A stretch of DNA of 64,000 nucleotides from assembly GCA_017524805.1 (NCBI GenBank), contig JAFXUX010000008.1, positions 62,001-126,000 of the forward strand, written 5' to 3'. A model generated the notes under the pieces. That model searched no databases. It had not been told where the DNA came from and saw nothing but the letters and a program-made list of their open reading frames with translations. Within the stretch, counting starts at the first letter, position 1. The number at the start of each line of letters is the position of its first letter. This DNA comes from Candidatus Methanomethylophilaceae archaeon. Its GTDB lineage: Archaea > Thermoplasmatota > Thermoplasmata > Methanomassiliicoccales > Methanomethylophilaceae. The position numbers and the translations under genes are program-made. Positions 16,510 through 25,535 of this stretch are shown in pieces.

Positions 16510-17682
16510 ATGCGTCTGATCATCTATACCGGGAAGGGGGGCGTCGGGAAGACGTCCACGTCGGCGGCCACGGCATATAGGCTATCCAAGCTGGGCTACC
16601 GCACAATACTGATGAGCTCTGATTCGGCGCATTCGCTCGGGGATTCGTTGGGCATGAAGCTCGGCAACGAGATAACCCATGTGGCCGACAATTTCGACGC
16701 ATTCGAGATCGACGTCATCTATGAGATGCGCAACCACTGGAGCGAAATCCAGGATTATGTCTCCGCATTCATGCTTTCTCAGGGGATGGGCGAGATCTCA
16801 GCGGAAGAGATGGCGATATTCCCGGGGATGGAGATGATTTCGGCTCTTCTTTATCTCAACACGTTCAGGAAAGAGAATTCCTATGATGCCGTCGTGCTGG
16901 ATACTGCTCCCACCGGCGAGACGCTGAGGCTGCTGAGCTTCCCGGACGTATCCAATTGGTATATGGATCGCATGTTCTCGGTGGTGAAGAAGCTCCTGGG
17001 ATTCGCCAGATTCACCGTCGGGAAGTTCATGGAAATGCCTCTGCCGTCGAAAGAGGTCATGAATTCTCTCGAAGTCATCAAGAAGAACATGACCGAGGTC
17101 AAAGATGTCCTTGAGGATCCGAAGAGCACTACGGTCAGGCTTGTTCTCAATCCAGAGAGGATGGTCATAAAGGAGACGATGAGGGCATACACTTACCTGT
17201 GCCTGTACAACAAGAATGTCGAGGGCATAGTCGTAAACAAGGTCATCCCCAAGGAAGCCGGGACGGATGGTTTCCTGGCGGAGAAGCTCTTGGAACAGGA
17301 AGCTTACATGCAGGAGATACACGACACGTTCGATCCGCTGGAGATGAAGCAGTGCGAGATGATGCGCACGGAGCTCCGCGGACTCGACAAGCTGGACAGG
17401 ATGGCCGACATGATCTTCGGGGATGAGGACCCTGCCAAAGTCTATTCCGCCAGCAGTCCGATGAGCTTCGAAACTATCGATGGCGAGCACTATCTGAAGA
17501 TGAAGATGCCGTTCGTGGATGGCGGGGACGTGGAGCTTTTCCGCTTGGACCAGGCCACCGTCATGGTCCATGTGGGAAGCCAGAAGCGCAACATACAGCT
17601 CCCAGACACGTTGGTGCACGCGGAGATAGAAGGCGCCGAATTCAAAGACGGAACTCTTAAGATCAAATTCAGGAGGAACTGA
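16510..17682 (+). CDS. Get3/ArsA-family ATPase with HSP20-like C-terminal domain
   Basis: A 390-residue SIMIBI ATPase. The deviant P-loop GKGGVGKTST is at residues 8-17, switch I has SSDSAHSLGD, switch II DTAPTGETLRLL near 135. The C-terminal 80 residues (LKMKMPFVDGG to LKIKFRRN) match the ArsA HSP20-like domain. No CxxC zinc motif is visible. It may target tail-anchored membrane proteins; arsenite transport is less likely without arsB. ATG 16510 follows a TATA-like TTATTAAG at about 27 bp, so the mRNA is probably leaderless. Confidence 0.85.
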   Translation: MRLIIYTGKGGVGKTSTSAATAYRLSKLGYRTILMSSDSAHSLGDSLGMKLGNEITHVADNFDAFEIDVIYEMRNHWSEIQDYVSAFMLSQGMGEISAEEMAIFPGMEMISALLYLNTFRKENSYDAVVLDTAPTGETLRLLSFPDVSNWYMDRMFSVVKKLLGFARFTVGKFMEMPLPSKEVMNSLEVIKKNMTEVKDVLEDPKSTTVRLVLNPERMVIKETMRAYTYLCLYNKNVEGIVVNKVIPKEAGTDGFLAEKLLEQEAYMQEIHDTFDPLEMKQCEMMRTELRGLDKLDRMADMIFGDEDPAKVYSASSPMSFETIDGEHYLKMKMPFVDGGDVELFRLDQATVMVHVGSQKRNIQLPDTLVHAEIEGAEFKDGTLKIKFRRN

Positions 17683-17683
17683 A

Positions 17684-18187
17684 ATGCAGCACACAGACGA
17701 GGAGATATACAGATTTGTGGAGGAGAACAGGGACCTCATCGAGGCGATGATCGATCGCGCCGAGGGGAGAGATCCCTTCGGCATGGGAAGCTACCGCGAT
17801 TACCGGGGAAGGGAAGACGATCGCAGCCATCCCGGAAGGTTCACCGAATACGCCCGCCGCAGAGCCGCGGAGGATGTATATTGGGCCAGGGAGAGAGCGG
17901 CCTATGACAGGATGAGGTGCGAAGATTCGCTGCGCTCGTCCATAGATGCTTTCAACGACCCGGAGGTCCAGAAGTACTTCATGACGATGGGGATGAACCT
18001 GATCATGGGATTGTCCGCCCTCATGCAGAAGATGCCGGGGCCAGAGATCATGAAGAACGCGGCCTCAGGCATGGAAGACAGCTGGAGGGAGGTTTCTCGC
18101 GCCGCCCCCAAGCAGAGAAAGACCGAAGGCGATGACGGGGAGACCCCAGGCAAAGTTCCGATCAAGTTCGACACCGACGGAGAGTGA
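17684..18187 (+). CDS. Hypothetical protein, charged helical
   Basis: 167 residues, not recognised. It starts 1 bp after the Get3-like gene (GGAGG upstream), so both are surely co-transcribed. The first half is rich in Arg/Glu/Asp and probably helical; the middle has an amphipathic stretch (YFMTMGMNLIMGLSALMQKM) that could contact a membrane or a client. A role with the ATPase is a guess from position only. Confidence 0.65.
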   Translation: MQHTDEEIYRFVEENRDLIEAMIDRAEGRDPFGMGSYRDYRGREDDRSHPGRFTEYARRRAAEDVYWARERAAYDRMRCEDSLRSSIDAFNDPEVQKYFMTMGMNLIMGLSALMQKMPGPEIMKNAASGMEDSWREVSRAAPKQRKTEGDDGETPGKVPIKFDTDGE

Positions 18188-18782
18188 TTCCGCGGATACC
18201 GCGTCCGGAGCCATAGCCGTCGGATACGCCAGAGCCTGCGTCATGGCGGCGGTCTCAGGGGGCCCGGAGCCAAAGCCCCCAGAAGGCGGATGCTTCGCCG
18301 AGAACAGGGGAGTCTTCGTCACCCTGAGCGAATATCCTTCCGGATATCTCAGGGGATGCATCGGGTTCCCATACCCATACATGCCGCTTTCTAAGGCCAT
18401 AGCGGAGGCTGCGCAGGCGGCCTGCCACGATCCCCGTTTCCCGGCTCTGTCCGCGGAAGAGGCGAAATCGGTCACCGTGGAGGTCACAGTTCTGACCGTG
18501 CCCGAGGCCATCGAAGCGGATTCGCCTGATGGCATCATGGCCGCGGTGCGCATAGGCGTGGACGGTCTCATGCTGGATCTGATGGGATATCGCGGGCTGT
18601 TTCTGCCACAGGTGCCTACGGAGCAGGGATGGGACGTCCGCCAGTATCTGGATCATCTGTCGTACAAAGCTGGGCTGCCAGCCGGATCGTGGAAGGATCC
18701 GGACGCGAGGATAAGCAGGTTCCAAGGGGAGATATTCTCGGAGAAGACTCCGTTCGGACCGGCGGAGAGAAGGGACCCATGA
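18132..18782 (+). CDS. AMMECR1-domain protein
   Basis: 216 residues with the conserved LRGCIGFPYP motif near residue 74 and the family's C-terminal GLFLPQVPTEQGWD. AMMECR1 proteins are universal in archaea and have no settled biochemical function; they often neighbour radical-SAM AmmeMemoRadiSam and Memo proteins, which are absent here. The frame overlaps the preceding gene by 56 bp and the ATG of pyrC by 4 bp, so the whole run is an operon. Confidence 0.85.
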   Translation: MTGRPQAKFRSSSTPTESDSADTASGAIAVGYARACVMAAVSGGPEPKPPEGGCFAENRGVFVTLSEYPSGYLRGCIGFPYPYMPLSKAIAEAAQAACHDPRFPALSAEEAKSVTVEVTVLTVPEAIEADSPDGIMAAVRIGVDGLMLDLMGYRGLFLPQVPTEQGWDVRQYLDHLSYKAGLPAGSWKDPDARISRFQGEIFSEKTPFGPAERRDP

Positions 18783-20065
18783 CATTCGATCTCGTCGTCC
18801 GTGGGAAGGCCTATGTCGATGGCAAGCTGTCGTATCAGGAGATCGGCATAGAAGATGGCGTCATAACCGCCGTATCCAAGAGCCTTGGAAGGTGCGACAG
18901 CGCAATCGATATCGGCTCCAACGGGATGATTCTGCCTGGGTTCACCGACCCTCACGTTCATTTCCGCGATCCCGGGATGACTTACAAGGAAGATTTCTCG
19001 ACCGGCACTCTGGCTGCCGTCCACGCCGGCGTGACCTGCGTGCTGGACATGCCCAACACCAAGCCTCCCGTCGTCGACGTCCAATCGCTGAGAGAGAAGA
19101 AATCCGCCGTCCGCGGAAAGGCGCATGTCGATTACGGGCTTTTCGCGGCAGTGACCGCAGGCTGCAACGCCGCCCCCATCGCGCCGATGGTCCCCGGATT
19201 CAAGCTTTTCATGGGATCCACCACCGGGAACATACTGCTGAATGACGATGAGGAGCTCGTCCCGGCGGTGAGGAGCGTCCTGGCCACCGGAAAGCGCATG
19301 AGCGTTCACGCCGAAGACGATTCGATGATATCCAAAGGCGAAGAGTTCTGCGCAAGGGACCATCTCCGCAACCGTCCGGCATCCGCGGAGCACAGCGCCA
19401 TCAGAAGGCTGGCATCCAGATTCGCCGGATCAAAGATCAATATATGCCATCTGACCACTTCGGAAGGTTTGGACATCGCGAAAAACGCCGGCTTCTCGAC
19501 GGAAACGACTTTGCACCATCTCCTTTTCGACGCGGACCGGAACCCAACCTCCGAGTACAAGACCAACCCCCCGATACGCGATTCAAAAACGAGGGAAGCC
19601 CTGTACAGAAGGTTCCTGTCCGGAGATATAGACATGTTCGGATCGGACCACGCGCCGCATTCCGTGGAGGACAAGGCCCAGGAGTTCTCCGCCGCGCCGG
19701 GAGGGATCCCCGGGGTGGAGACAACCATCCCGATGGCCATGGAGATGGTCAGGAAGCAGGAGATCTCCCTTCAAACGGCGGTCCGCATGGGTGCGGAGAG
19801 GCCGGCGGAGCTGTTCTCCATCGGCAAGGGAAAAATCGCGAAGGGATACGACGCGGATTTTTGCGTCTTCGATTTCCATCGGCAGTCAGTCATAGACGTC
19901 AGAAGGCTGCACAGCAAGTGCGGGCATTCGCCTTACGGCGGCTTCCCGGCGGTCTTCCCCGAAACAGTCATAATCAGGGGCGAAATACAGGTGGACAGCG
20001 GCGAATTCTGCGGCGAACGCATGGGGAAAGATATCTGTGGCCGATTACGAAGTCGATTATTCTGA
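18779..20065 (+). CDS. pyrC: Dihydroorotase
   Basis: A 428-residue amidohydrolase of pyrimidine synthesis (carbamoyl-aspartate to dihydroorotate). The metal motif HVHFRDPG is near residue 61, GFKLFMGSTTG carries the probable carboxylated-lysine region, and SDHAPHS near 292 supplies the catalytic Asp. It belongs to the allantoinase-like class I type. The ATG overlaps the AMMECR1 stop (ATGA), and its own end overlaps the YkgJ-type gene by 29 bp. Confidence 0.92.
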   Translation: MTFDLVVRGKAYVDGKLSYQEIGIEDGVITAVSKSLGRCDSAIDIGSNGMILPGFTDPHVHFRDPGMTYKEDFSTGTLAAVHAGVTCVLDMPNTKPPVVDVQSLREKKSAVRGKAHVDYGLFAAVTAGCNAAPIAPMVPGFKLFMGSTTGNILLNDDEELVPAVRSVLATGKRMSVHAEDDSMISKGEEFCARDHLRNRPASAEHSAIRRLASRFAGSKINICHLTTSEGLDIAKNAGFSTETTLHHLLFDADRNPTSEYKTNPPIRDSKTREALYRRFLSGDIDMFGSDHAPHSVEDKAQEFSAAPGGIPGVETTIPMAMEMVRKQEISLQTAVRMGAERPAELFSIGKGKIAKGYDADFCVFDFHRQSVIDVRRLHSKCGHSPYGGFPAVFPETVIIRGEIQVDSGEFCGERMGKDICGRLRSRLF

Positions 20066-21152
20066 GGTTGCCGGGAGGAAGATCGGATGCCCGGACGGGT
20101 GCGGCATGTGCTGCCTCTGCCAGCCGGAGGTGCTTCCCGAGGAGCGGGAATTCTTCAGGAAGAACCATCCGCGCGCTCTCGTCAGGGTGGGCTCCCCAGA
20201 GCCGCATCAGGCTTTGGCGCTGAAGAAAGGGTGCGGTTCCTGCGTCTTCCTCAATGACAGGCGCTGCTCGGTCTATGACCATCGGACGGCCTATTGCAGG
20301 CAGTTCCCGTTCCATCTGTACGCCAGCGACCGCGTTAAGGTTGAGCTGGACCTTTCGTGCAGAGGGGTCTGGGACAGCCAGGATGCCGACGCATTGGCCG
20401 AGGCGAAGGATCTGGTCGCCCGCGCCGAGCCGAGGATAATCCCCGCGCTGGAGGAATCCCAGGCGGTGTACAAGGAATTCTATGCAAATTGCCGCGAGGC
20501 CGGCGTGATGTCCGACCCTTCGAGGCTACGCATGTCTGTGTCCGAGAACATATCGATGTTCACCGATCTGGCTTATCTCAGCAGGATAATGGATATGTCC
20601 GAGATCGAGCCGGTGATGTCGCTGGCAGGGCTGTCCCCGGAGACCCGTCTGGATATGCCTTCGCTGGAAGAGGCAGGCAGGGATCTCGCCATGGATTCCA
20701 TGTCGTCGTCGGATCCGCTCAGCGTACCCGTATATTGCGATGCCGAGTGGAATTGGAACATGTTCATGACCTCAGGCGGGAAGCTCAGGTGGAAGGTCAT
20801 GGACGACGGGGGCGATCTCTTCGAGAGAGGTTCCGCCAAGCCCGAAGACATCCAGCTCAAAGTCCCGGACGAATCCGGCAGGAAAGTCCTAGCGGATTAC
20901 GTCAGCACGCTGAACGGCAGGGACAGCTTCATGGGGAGCGTATTCTCGATGATGGACGCCAGCGGGTACGAGGACGACATGGCCAACGCATACTACGGGT
21001 CCCTCTCTGTATCCGTCATGGATCTGCTGTGGCGCATGTCAATGCTCGACCATTTCATGGGCATAGGATGCGGCGCGGAAGGCGTGAAAGAAGCCATAAT
21101 CTTCTACGACATGGATCGCCTCGACGCTCCGGCCATAGGGGCTTTCATCTGA
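20037..21152 (+). CDS. YkgJ-family cysteine-cluster protein
   Basis: 371 residues. The N-terminal third has the zinc- or iron-binding Cys cluster CPDGCGMCCLCQPEV near residue 18, then CGSCVFLNDRRCSVYDHRTAYC and CRQFPF, typical of the family. The remaining 250 residues are a helical extension I do not recognise. The start is a GTG at 20037 inside the pyrC end. Relatives have been linked to Fe-S or metal handling, but the function is unknown. Confidence 0.75.
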   Translation: MADYEVDYSEVAGRKIGCPDGCGMCCLCQPEVLPEEREFFRKNHPRALVRVGSPEPHQALALKKGCGSCVFLNDRRCSVYDHRTAYCRQFPFHLYASDRVKVELDLSCRGVWDSQDADALAEAKDLVARAEPRIIPALEESQAVYKEFYANCREAGVMSDPSRLRMSVSENISMFTDLAYLSRIMDMSEIEPVMSLAGLSPETRLDMPSLEEAGRDLAMDSMSSSDPLSVPVYCDAEWNWNMFMTSGGKLRWKVMDDGGDLFERGSAKPEDIQLKVPDESGRKVLADYVSTLNGRDSFMGSVFSMMDASGYEDDMANAYYGSLSVSVMDLLWRMSMLDHFMGIGCGAEGVKEAIIFYDMDRLDAPAIGAFI

Positions 21153-21168
21153 TCCGTATCTGGGCGCT

Positions 21169-21347
21169 CTATATAATAAGACAGATACGTTCTTATATCG
21201 ATTGCAGTATGGGCAACCCAGAACATAGCCCGTGGCATGTGAAGCGCCCGATTATTCCCTCTTCGCAGGGAAAAAGGACCGGGAAGCCGCGGAGTGCCCT
21301 CCAACAGCAGGGCAAGGCATCACTATCAATTCCAGGAGACATCGATC
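21169..21347 (+). promoter_or_regulatory. Promoter and 5' leader of rpl37e-purF, with a doubtful small frame
   Basis: TATATAATAA (21168-21177) and TTATATCG (about 21194) are TATA-like. A frame from ATG 21209 ([17 protein letters not shown]) runs 60 codons to 21391, past the rpl37e start in another register. It has the right distance from the first TATA box for a leaderless gene but matches no known protein. An LSm gene, often found here in other archaea, is absent. A long 5' leader is the simpler reading. Confidence 0.4.
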
Positions 21348-21518
21348 ATGGGAACCGGAACAGCCGCGCAGGGAAGACACAACAAGCATAAGACTCACAT
21401 CCCATGCCGCAGGTGCGGAAAGCGCTCTTACCACATCAGAAAGGGCGCTTGCGCTTCTTGCGGGTACGGGAAGACCACCACCATCAGGTCTTACCAGTGG
21501 GCGAAGCTTCGCGATTGA
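21348..21518 (+). CDS. rpl37e: Ribosomal protein eL37
   Basis: 56 residues, the usual length. The zinc finger is [20 protein letters not shown], and both flanks match archaeal eL37 ([18 protein letters not shown] at the start, SYQWAKLRD at the end). AGGAGA precedes the ATG at a suitable distance. purF follows 9 bp later. Confidence 0.95.
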   Translation: MGTGTAAQGRHNKHKTHIPCRRCGKRSYHIRKGACASCGYGKTTTIRSYQWAKLRD

Positions 21519-21527
21519 GCTGATATC

Positions 21528-22913
21528 ATGGCAGGGCCGAAGCACAGCTGCGGTGTCGTGGGCATTTCCGCCGGTTCCGGCGTCGCGCATCCGCTGCGCA
21601 CAGCCCTCATGATTCTTCAGCACCGCGGGCAGGAGAGCGCCGGGATTTCCGTATTCGACGGGAATTCCATCGATAGCGTCAAAGGGGACGGGCTCGTTGA
21701 GACGGCCATACCCGCGGACAAAGCCGGATGCATGAGGGGAACGGCTGGGATAGGGCATGTCAGATATGCCACCACCGGATCCAAAGGCGTGATAAACGCG
21801 CAGCCCATAACGGTCAAAATCGCTTCGGGGATGCTTTCCGTAGCCCATAACGGGGACATCACCAATTTTTCGGTCCTAAGGGACAGATACATGAGAGAAG
21901 GCAGGACCTTCCTCACCGATTCGGACAGCGAGCTGATTCTCAAGCTAATTTCCAAGCATCTGTCGGAGTCCGGCGACATCGTGAAGGCCATCCGCGCCTC
22001 CATGGGCGAGCTGGATGGCGCCTATTCCCTCGCAGTCCTTTACAACGGCAGGGTATTCGCCGCCAGGGATCCGTTCGGGTTCCATCCGATCTGCCTCGGC
22101 AAAGTCGAAGGCGGGCACATGTTCGCGTCGGAGAGCACGGCCATAGACGCTCTCAAAGGCGAATTCATCAGGGACATCCAACCCGGCGAGATATGCGAGA
22201 TCACCAAGGATGGGTACGTAATCCACGCGATGGAAGGCACCCACGCCCATTCGAGATGCATGTTCGAGTGGGTCTATTTCGCAAGGCCCGATTCCGTGAT
22301 CGACGGCAAGGAAGTCTACGAGGTCCGCAAGAGGATCGGGATGGTTCTGGCGAGGGAGTGCCCCGCAGACGTCGATCTGGTCATGCCGATACCCGATTCC
22401 GGGCGCGCGCACGCCATAGGATACGCTCTCGCCGCGGGCATACCTTACGAGGAAGGCTTCATGAAGAACCGCTTCGCCGGAAGGACGTTCATCCTGCCGG
22501 AGCAGAAGCTCAGAGAGGCCGCCGTGTCCACGAAGATGATTCCGATCCGCAGCACCGTCTCTGGCAAGCGCATAATCATTATCGACGACAGCATCGTTAG
22601 AGGTACTACTCTGAAAATCTTGGTCTCCATGCTCAGGGACGCGGGAGCCAAAGAGGTCCACGTCCGCATCGGAAGCCCTCCGATCATCGCCCCGTGCTAT
22701 TACGGCGTCGACATGAAGACCAGGGACCAGTTCATCGCCAACCATTATTCCATCGACGGCATCAGGGAGCAGATAGGGGCAGACAGCCTCGGTTACATCA
22801 GCCTCGAGGGTCTGGTCGAAGCCATCGGGATGCCGGCCGACGAGCTCTGTCTCGCGTGCACCAACGGCAAGTATCCCACCCATATCAGCGGAGAGGAATA
22901 CAGGTTTTCCTGA
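21528..22913 (+). CDS. purF: Amidophosphoribosyltransferase
   Basis: A 461-residue enzyme making phosphoribosylamine from PRPP and glutamine, the first step of purine synthesis. A seven-residue propeptide precedes the N-terminal nucleophile Cys8 (CGVVGI). HRGQESAGI and HNGDITNF belong to the glutaminase half, and the PRPP-binding IIIIDDSIVRGTTLK is near residue 347. Cysteines suited to an Fe-S cluster are present. It is co-transcribed with rpl37e. Confidence 0.95.
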   Translation: MAGPKHSCGVVGISAGSGVAHPLRTALMILQHRGQESAGISVFDGNSIDSVKGDGLVETAIPADKAGCMRGTAGIGHVRYATTGSKGVINAQPITVKIASGMLSVAHNGDITNFSVLRDRYMREGRTFLTDSDSELILKLISKHLSESGDIVKAIRASMGELDGAYSLAVLYNGRVFAARDPFGFHPICLGKVEGGHMFASESTAIDALKGEFIRDIQPGEICEITKDGYVIHAMEGTHAHSRCMFEWVYFARPDSVIDGKEVYEVRKRIGMVLARECPADVDLVMPIPDSGRAHAIGYALAAGIPYEEGFMKNRFAGRTFILPEQKLREAAVSTKMIPIRSTVSGKRIIIIDDSIVRGTTLKILVSMLRDAGAKEVHVRIGSPPIIAPCYYGVDMKTRDQFIANHYSIDGIREQIGADSLGYISLEGLVEAIGMPADELCLACTNGKYPTHISGEEYRFS

Positions 22914-22954
22914 TACAAACCTTTTTAAACCATGAGAATATCATGGTCTTTGCT

Positions 22955-23027
22955 GGGCAGGTAGATCAGTTGGAAGATCGTTACCTTGGCATGGTAGAGG
23001 CCGCGAGTTCGAATCTCGCCCTGTCCA
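22955..23027 (+). tRNA. tRNA-Ala (anticodon GGC)
   Basis: A 73-nt cloverleaf. Acceptor GGGCAGG/CCTGTCC, anticodon stem TTACC/GGTAG, loop TTGGCAT with anticodon GGC, T-arm GCGAG-TTCGAAT-CTCGC. A TATA-like CTTTTTAAAC ends 25 bp upstream (22921-22930). Confidence 0.9.
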
Positions 23028-23069
23028 CCTTTTGATTTTTCCCATTAAATTATGCGGCCAGTCTGCGGT

Positions 23070-23615
23070 TTATCTCGGCACAGCGCTCGACGGCTTTTCC
23101 GCTGCGGCGTCTCCTTCCCTGACAAACTCGAAGTCGGCCTCCTTGAACAGCGGCATCACGAAGATGTATCCTATCCAGCGGGTCAGCGGGGGGTTCTCGG
23201 TCATCGGAGGGAGGTAGAACCTGCGTACGGACGGGAGCATCATCATGATCATGGTGAGAGCGGTAATGATGATGAGGACGGTGTCGTCGATGGTCACCCC
23301 GGTCATGCCGATGATGTCGCGGGCTTTGTTGATCACCAGCAGAATAATGGACGTCCTCATGACCTTCCTCCACGAGCTCGGTTTGGCCGAGGCTATGCCG
23401 ATGACGGAGCTGACGATCAACAGCAGCATGACGATGGAGAACACCATGGCGAACGCCCTGCTGGCGATTTCGTCCGCCTCATCCGTTATGATGTGGAGAT
23501 AGAAGCAGAAGTTGAGGATGTAGCGGATTATGACTAAGGTGAGGAGTATCTCGCCCATGATCACTGGGGCCGGCACCTTCGTCTTGTTCTGCCCTTTGCC
23601 CTTCCGCAGCTCCAT
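23070..23615 (-). CDS. Small membrane protein, PsiE-like topology
   Basis: 181 residues, not firmly recognised. A basic N-terminus (KGKGQNKTK) is followed by about four hydrophobic segments; ILLTLVIIRYILNFCFYLH and the next segments recall PsiE-type proteins, but I cannot confirm it. It is transcribed alone, divergently from the next membrane protein. Confidence 0.55.
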   Translation of the reverse strand: MELRKGKGQNKTKVPAPVIMGEILLTLVIIRYILNFCFYLHIITDEADEIASRAFAMVFSIVMLLLIVSSVIGIASAKPSSWRKVMRTSIILLVINKARDIIGMTGVTIDDTVLIIITALTMIMMMLPSVRRFYLPPMTENPPLTRWIGYIFVMPLFKEADFEFVREGDAAAEKPSSAVPR

Positions 23616-23658
23616 AGGGGAGGTTATAGGCTTATAGGATTAAACCGATGCCTATGGC

Positions 23659-24522
23659 ATGAGCGCGAACGCGGCCGACCGTTTCCTGAATTGCGTCATG
23701 AAGCGCTCGGACAGTGACTCCCTATTCCGCATCGGCGCGTTCCTGATGATCACGATTCTGGCTCCTGCTATCGCGATCGTCGTGATGCACGAATTCCTTG
23801 GCAGCGGTTCGAGCATCGCAGACACTGGCGTCGAACTGGTGGCATGGACGGCGATTCTCTACGCCCTTTATCTGGAAGTGAAGGGCCTAAACTTGCATCT
23901 CGCCCGCGATGCGGAATGGGCGGACTCTCTCGCATCTTATGCCAGGTTCCGCGGGCGCGGTTCGGATGAGATCGATTCGCTTGCCGGTTCAATGCGCGAC
24001 GCAGGAAACGGGCGCGCTATGCAGGTCACCAAATACACATTCTTAGCTATGGCCGTCGTCAACATTGCGGCGGCTGTCTTAACCGGAAACCGCGATATCG
24101 GCGTGACATCCCAATCCATCCTGACATGGGCGGCGCTGATCCTGACCGTGGTGGAGATGGCTTTCACGTCCGCATACATTCTTGAGACTATTACCAAGCA
24201 CAACTTCCAGCAGTGCAAATTAACATCGCTGTTCGTGGAGAGCATGGGCGGCATCATCAATATCGGGGAGATGTCAACCGGAGCTGCCAAGGAGAAAATC
24301 GATCTGTTGCCGCACATCATTCTGCTGATGATCACGCTGGGCGTTTATTCGCTGTTCTTCAACCTGTTCGTCTTGCACAGGATGAACAATCACATCTCAT
24401 GCCAATGGGAGTACGAGGAAAGGCTCCTGGAAGAGATCGCGAAGGCCGAAGGCGCAACGGACGTGCGGAGAATCGAGGTGGAGCGGAAGAAAGTGAAAGC
24501 GATCTTGGGCATCTTCCAATGA
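23659..24522 (+). CDS. Membrane protein of unknown function
   Basis: 287 residues with two hydrophobic segments in residues 25-75, two more at 125-180 and one near 225-245, and a charged C-terminal coiled-coil-like helix (EYEERLLEEIAKAEGA). The last part resembles DUF4234-type proteins, but this is weak. No catalytic motif is visible. It sits alone between divergent neighbours. Confidence 0.6.
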   Translation: MSANAADRFLNCVMKRSDSDSLFRIGAFLMITILAPAIAIVVMHEFLGSGSSIADTGVELVAWTAILYALYLEVKGLNLHLARDAEWADSLASYARFRGRGSDEIDSLAGSMRDAGNGRAMQVTKYTFLAMAVVNIAAAVLTGNRDIGVTSQSILTWAALILTVVEMAFTSAYILETITKHNFQQCKLTSLFVESMGGIINIGEMSTGAAKEKIDLLPHIILLMITLGVYSLFFNLFVLHRMNNHISCQWEYEERLLEEIAKAEGATDVRRIEVERKKVKAILGIFQ

Positions 24523-24663
24523 TATGCGGTTGCATATCGGATTTCAGTGTTTCTTTCATCATCGAAGATGGGTTTTGCGCATCCAGCCAGGCTATTGTCA
24601 TCGTCTGTGCAATCGGACGGAAATCCCGACAGATTTAATATCCATATGCAAGATTTATTCGGT

Positions 24664-25509
24664 ATGACAAGCGGAATCCTTTGCGCCATCGCGTGTCCGA
24701 TGCTGGAGAATGAGCTCCTGCACAGCCTCATGTCCGATCCGGAGGAAAAAACGGTATACGTCATCGACAACGATGATGCGGTGACATTCAGGAGGAAGGC
24801 TGACAGGCGCGGGTTCCGCTATGAGCTCATCCCAGATTGGAAATTCTATTCGGATCACCAAGACATAGACCGCACCAAGTTCAATGTCGTGATCCATTTC
24901 AACCCGATGGCTCTCCATGAGTTCCCGGACAAACTCAAGAGCCAGGTGGAAGAGCAGGTGTCAAAGGTTCAGCCATACTGCGATTCGGTGGCTGTGTATT
25001 ATGGAATGTGCGGGTCCTTCGGCTGGGACATACAGAATTGGGCAGCCGAAAAAGGGTTCAAACCGACGTCCACAATGAAATGCCCGGACGGAAAGGTCTG
25101 CGACGATTGCGTCGGGGTTGCGATCGGAGGCGGCACCAATTACACCAGGCTCACCAAGGAATACACTGGGATGCTCTATCTCATACCCACGGTCGCATCC
25201 AATTGGAAGGAATTCTTCGGCGGATTCAAAATGCGCGAGGAATTGGAAAGCATGACTTCGGACATCAAGGAGTACTTCGGGATCACCGACCCGGACAGCT
25301 ACATGAAATGGATGTTCTCCATAGCGGGATATCAAAACGGTCTCATCATTGATACCGGGTTAGAGGACGACAGGGAAGAGTTCGTGGGGCAATGCAACAG
25401 CATCTGCGAGAAGATGGAGCTGGAACCTTTGGAGATATCCGAGGGCTGGGTAACTTTGCAGCCGGCGGACGATATCTATCGCGGCGCTAAAGCGGCCCTC
25501 CAATCATGA
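24664..25509 (+). CDS. DUF1638 protein
   Basis: 281 residues of the DUF1638 family (ACPMLENELLHSL near the start, YYGMCGSFGWD in the middle, ending in a Trp/Gln-rich segment). The family is frequent in methylotrophic methanogens near methylamine and methanol methyltransferases or corrinoid proteins, but its activity is unknown. Several Cys residues (GMCGS, CPDGKVCDDC) could bind metal. No methyltransferase lies nearby. ATG 24664 is about 28 bp from the TATA-like ATTTAATATC. Confidence 0.8.
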   Translation: MTSGILCAIACPMLENELLHSLMSDPEEKTVYVIDNDDAVTFRRKADRRGFRYELIPDWKFYSDHQDIDRTKFNVVIHFNPMALHEFPDKLKSQVEEQVSKVQPYCDSVAVYYGMCGSFGWDIQNWAAEKGFKPTSTMKCPDGKVCDDCVGVAIGGGTNYTRLTKEYTGMLYLIPTVASNWKEFFGGFKMREELESMTSDIKEYFGITDPDSYMKWMFSIAGYQNGLIIDTGLEDDREEFVGQCNSICEKMELEPLEISEGWVTLQPADDIYRGAKAALQS

Positions 25510-25535
25510 TCTCAACGTTTCTTTGCCGATCGGCC

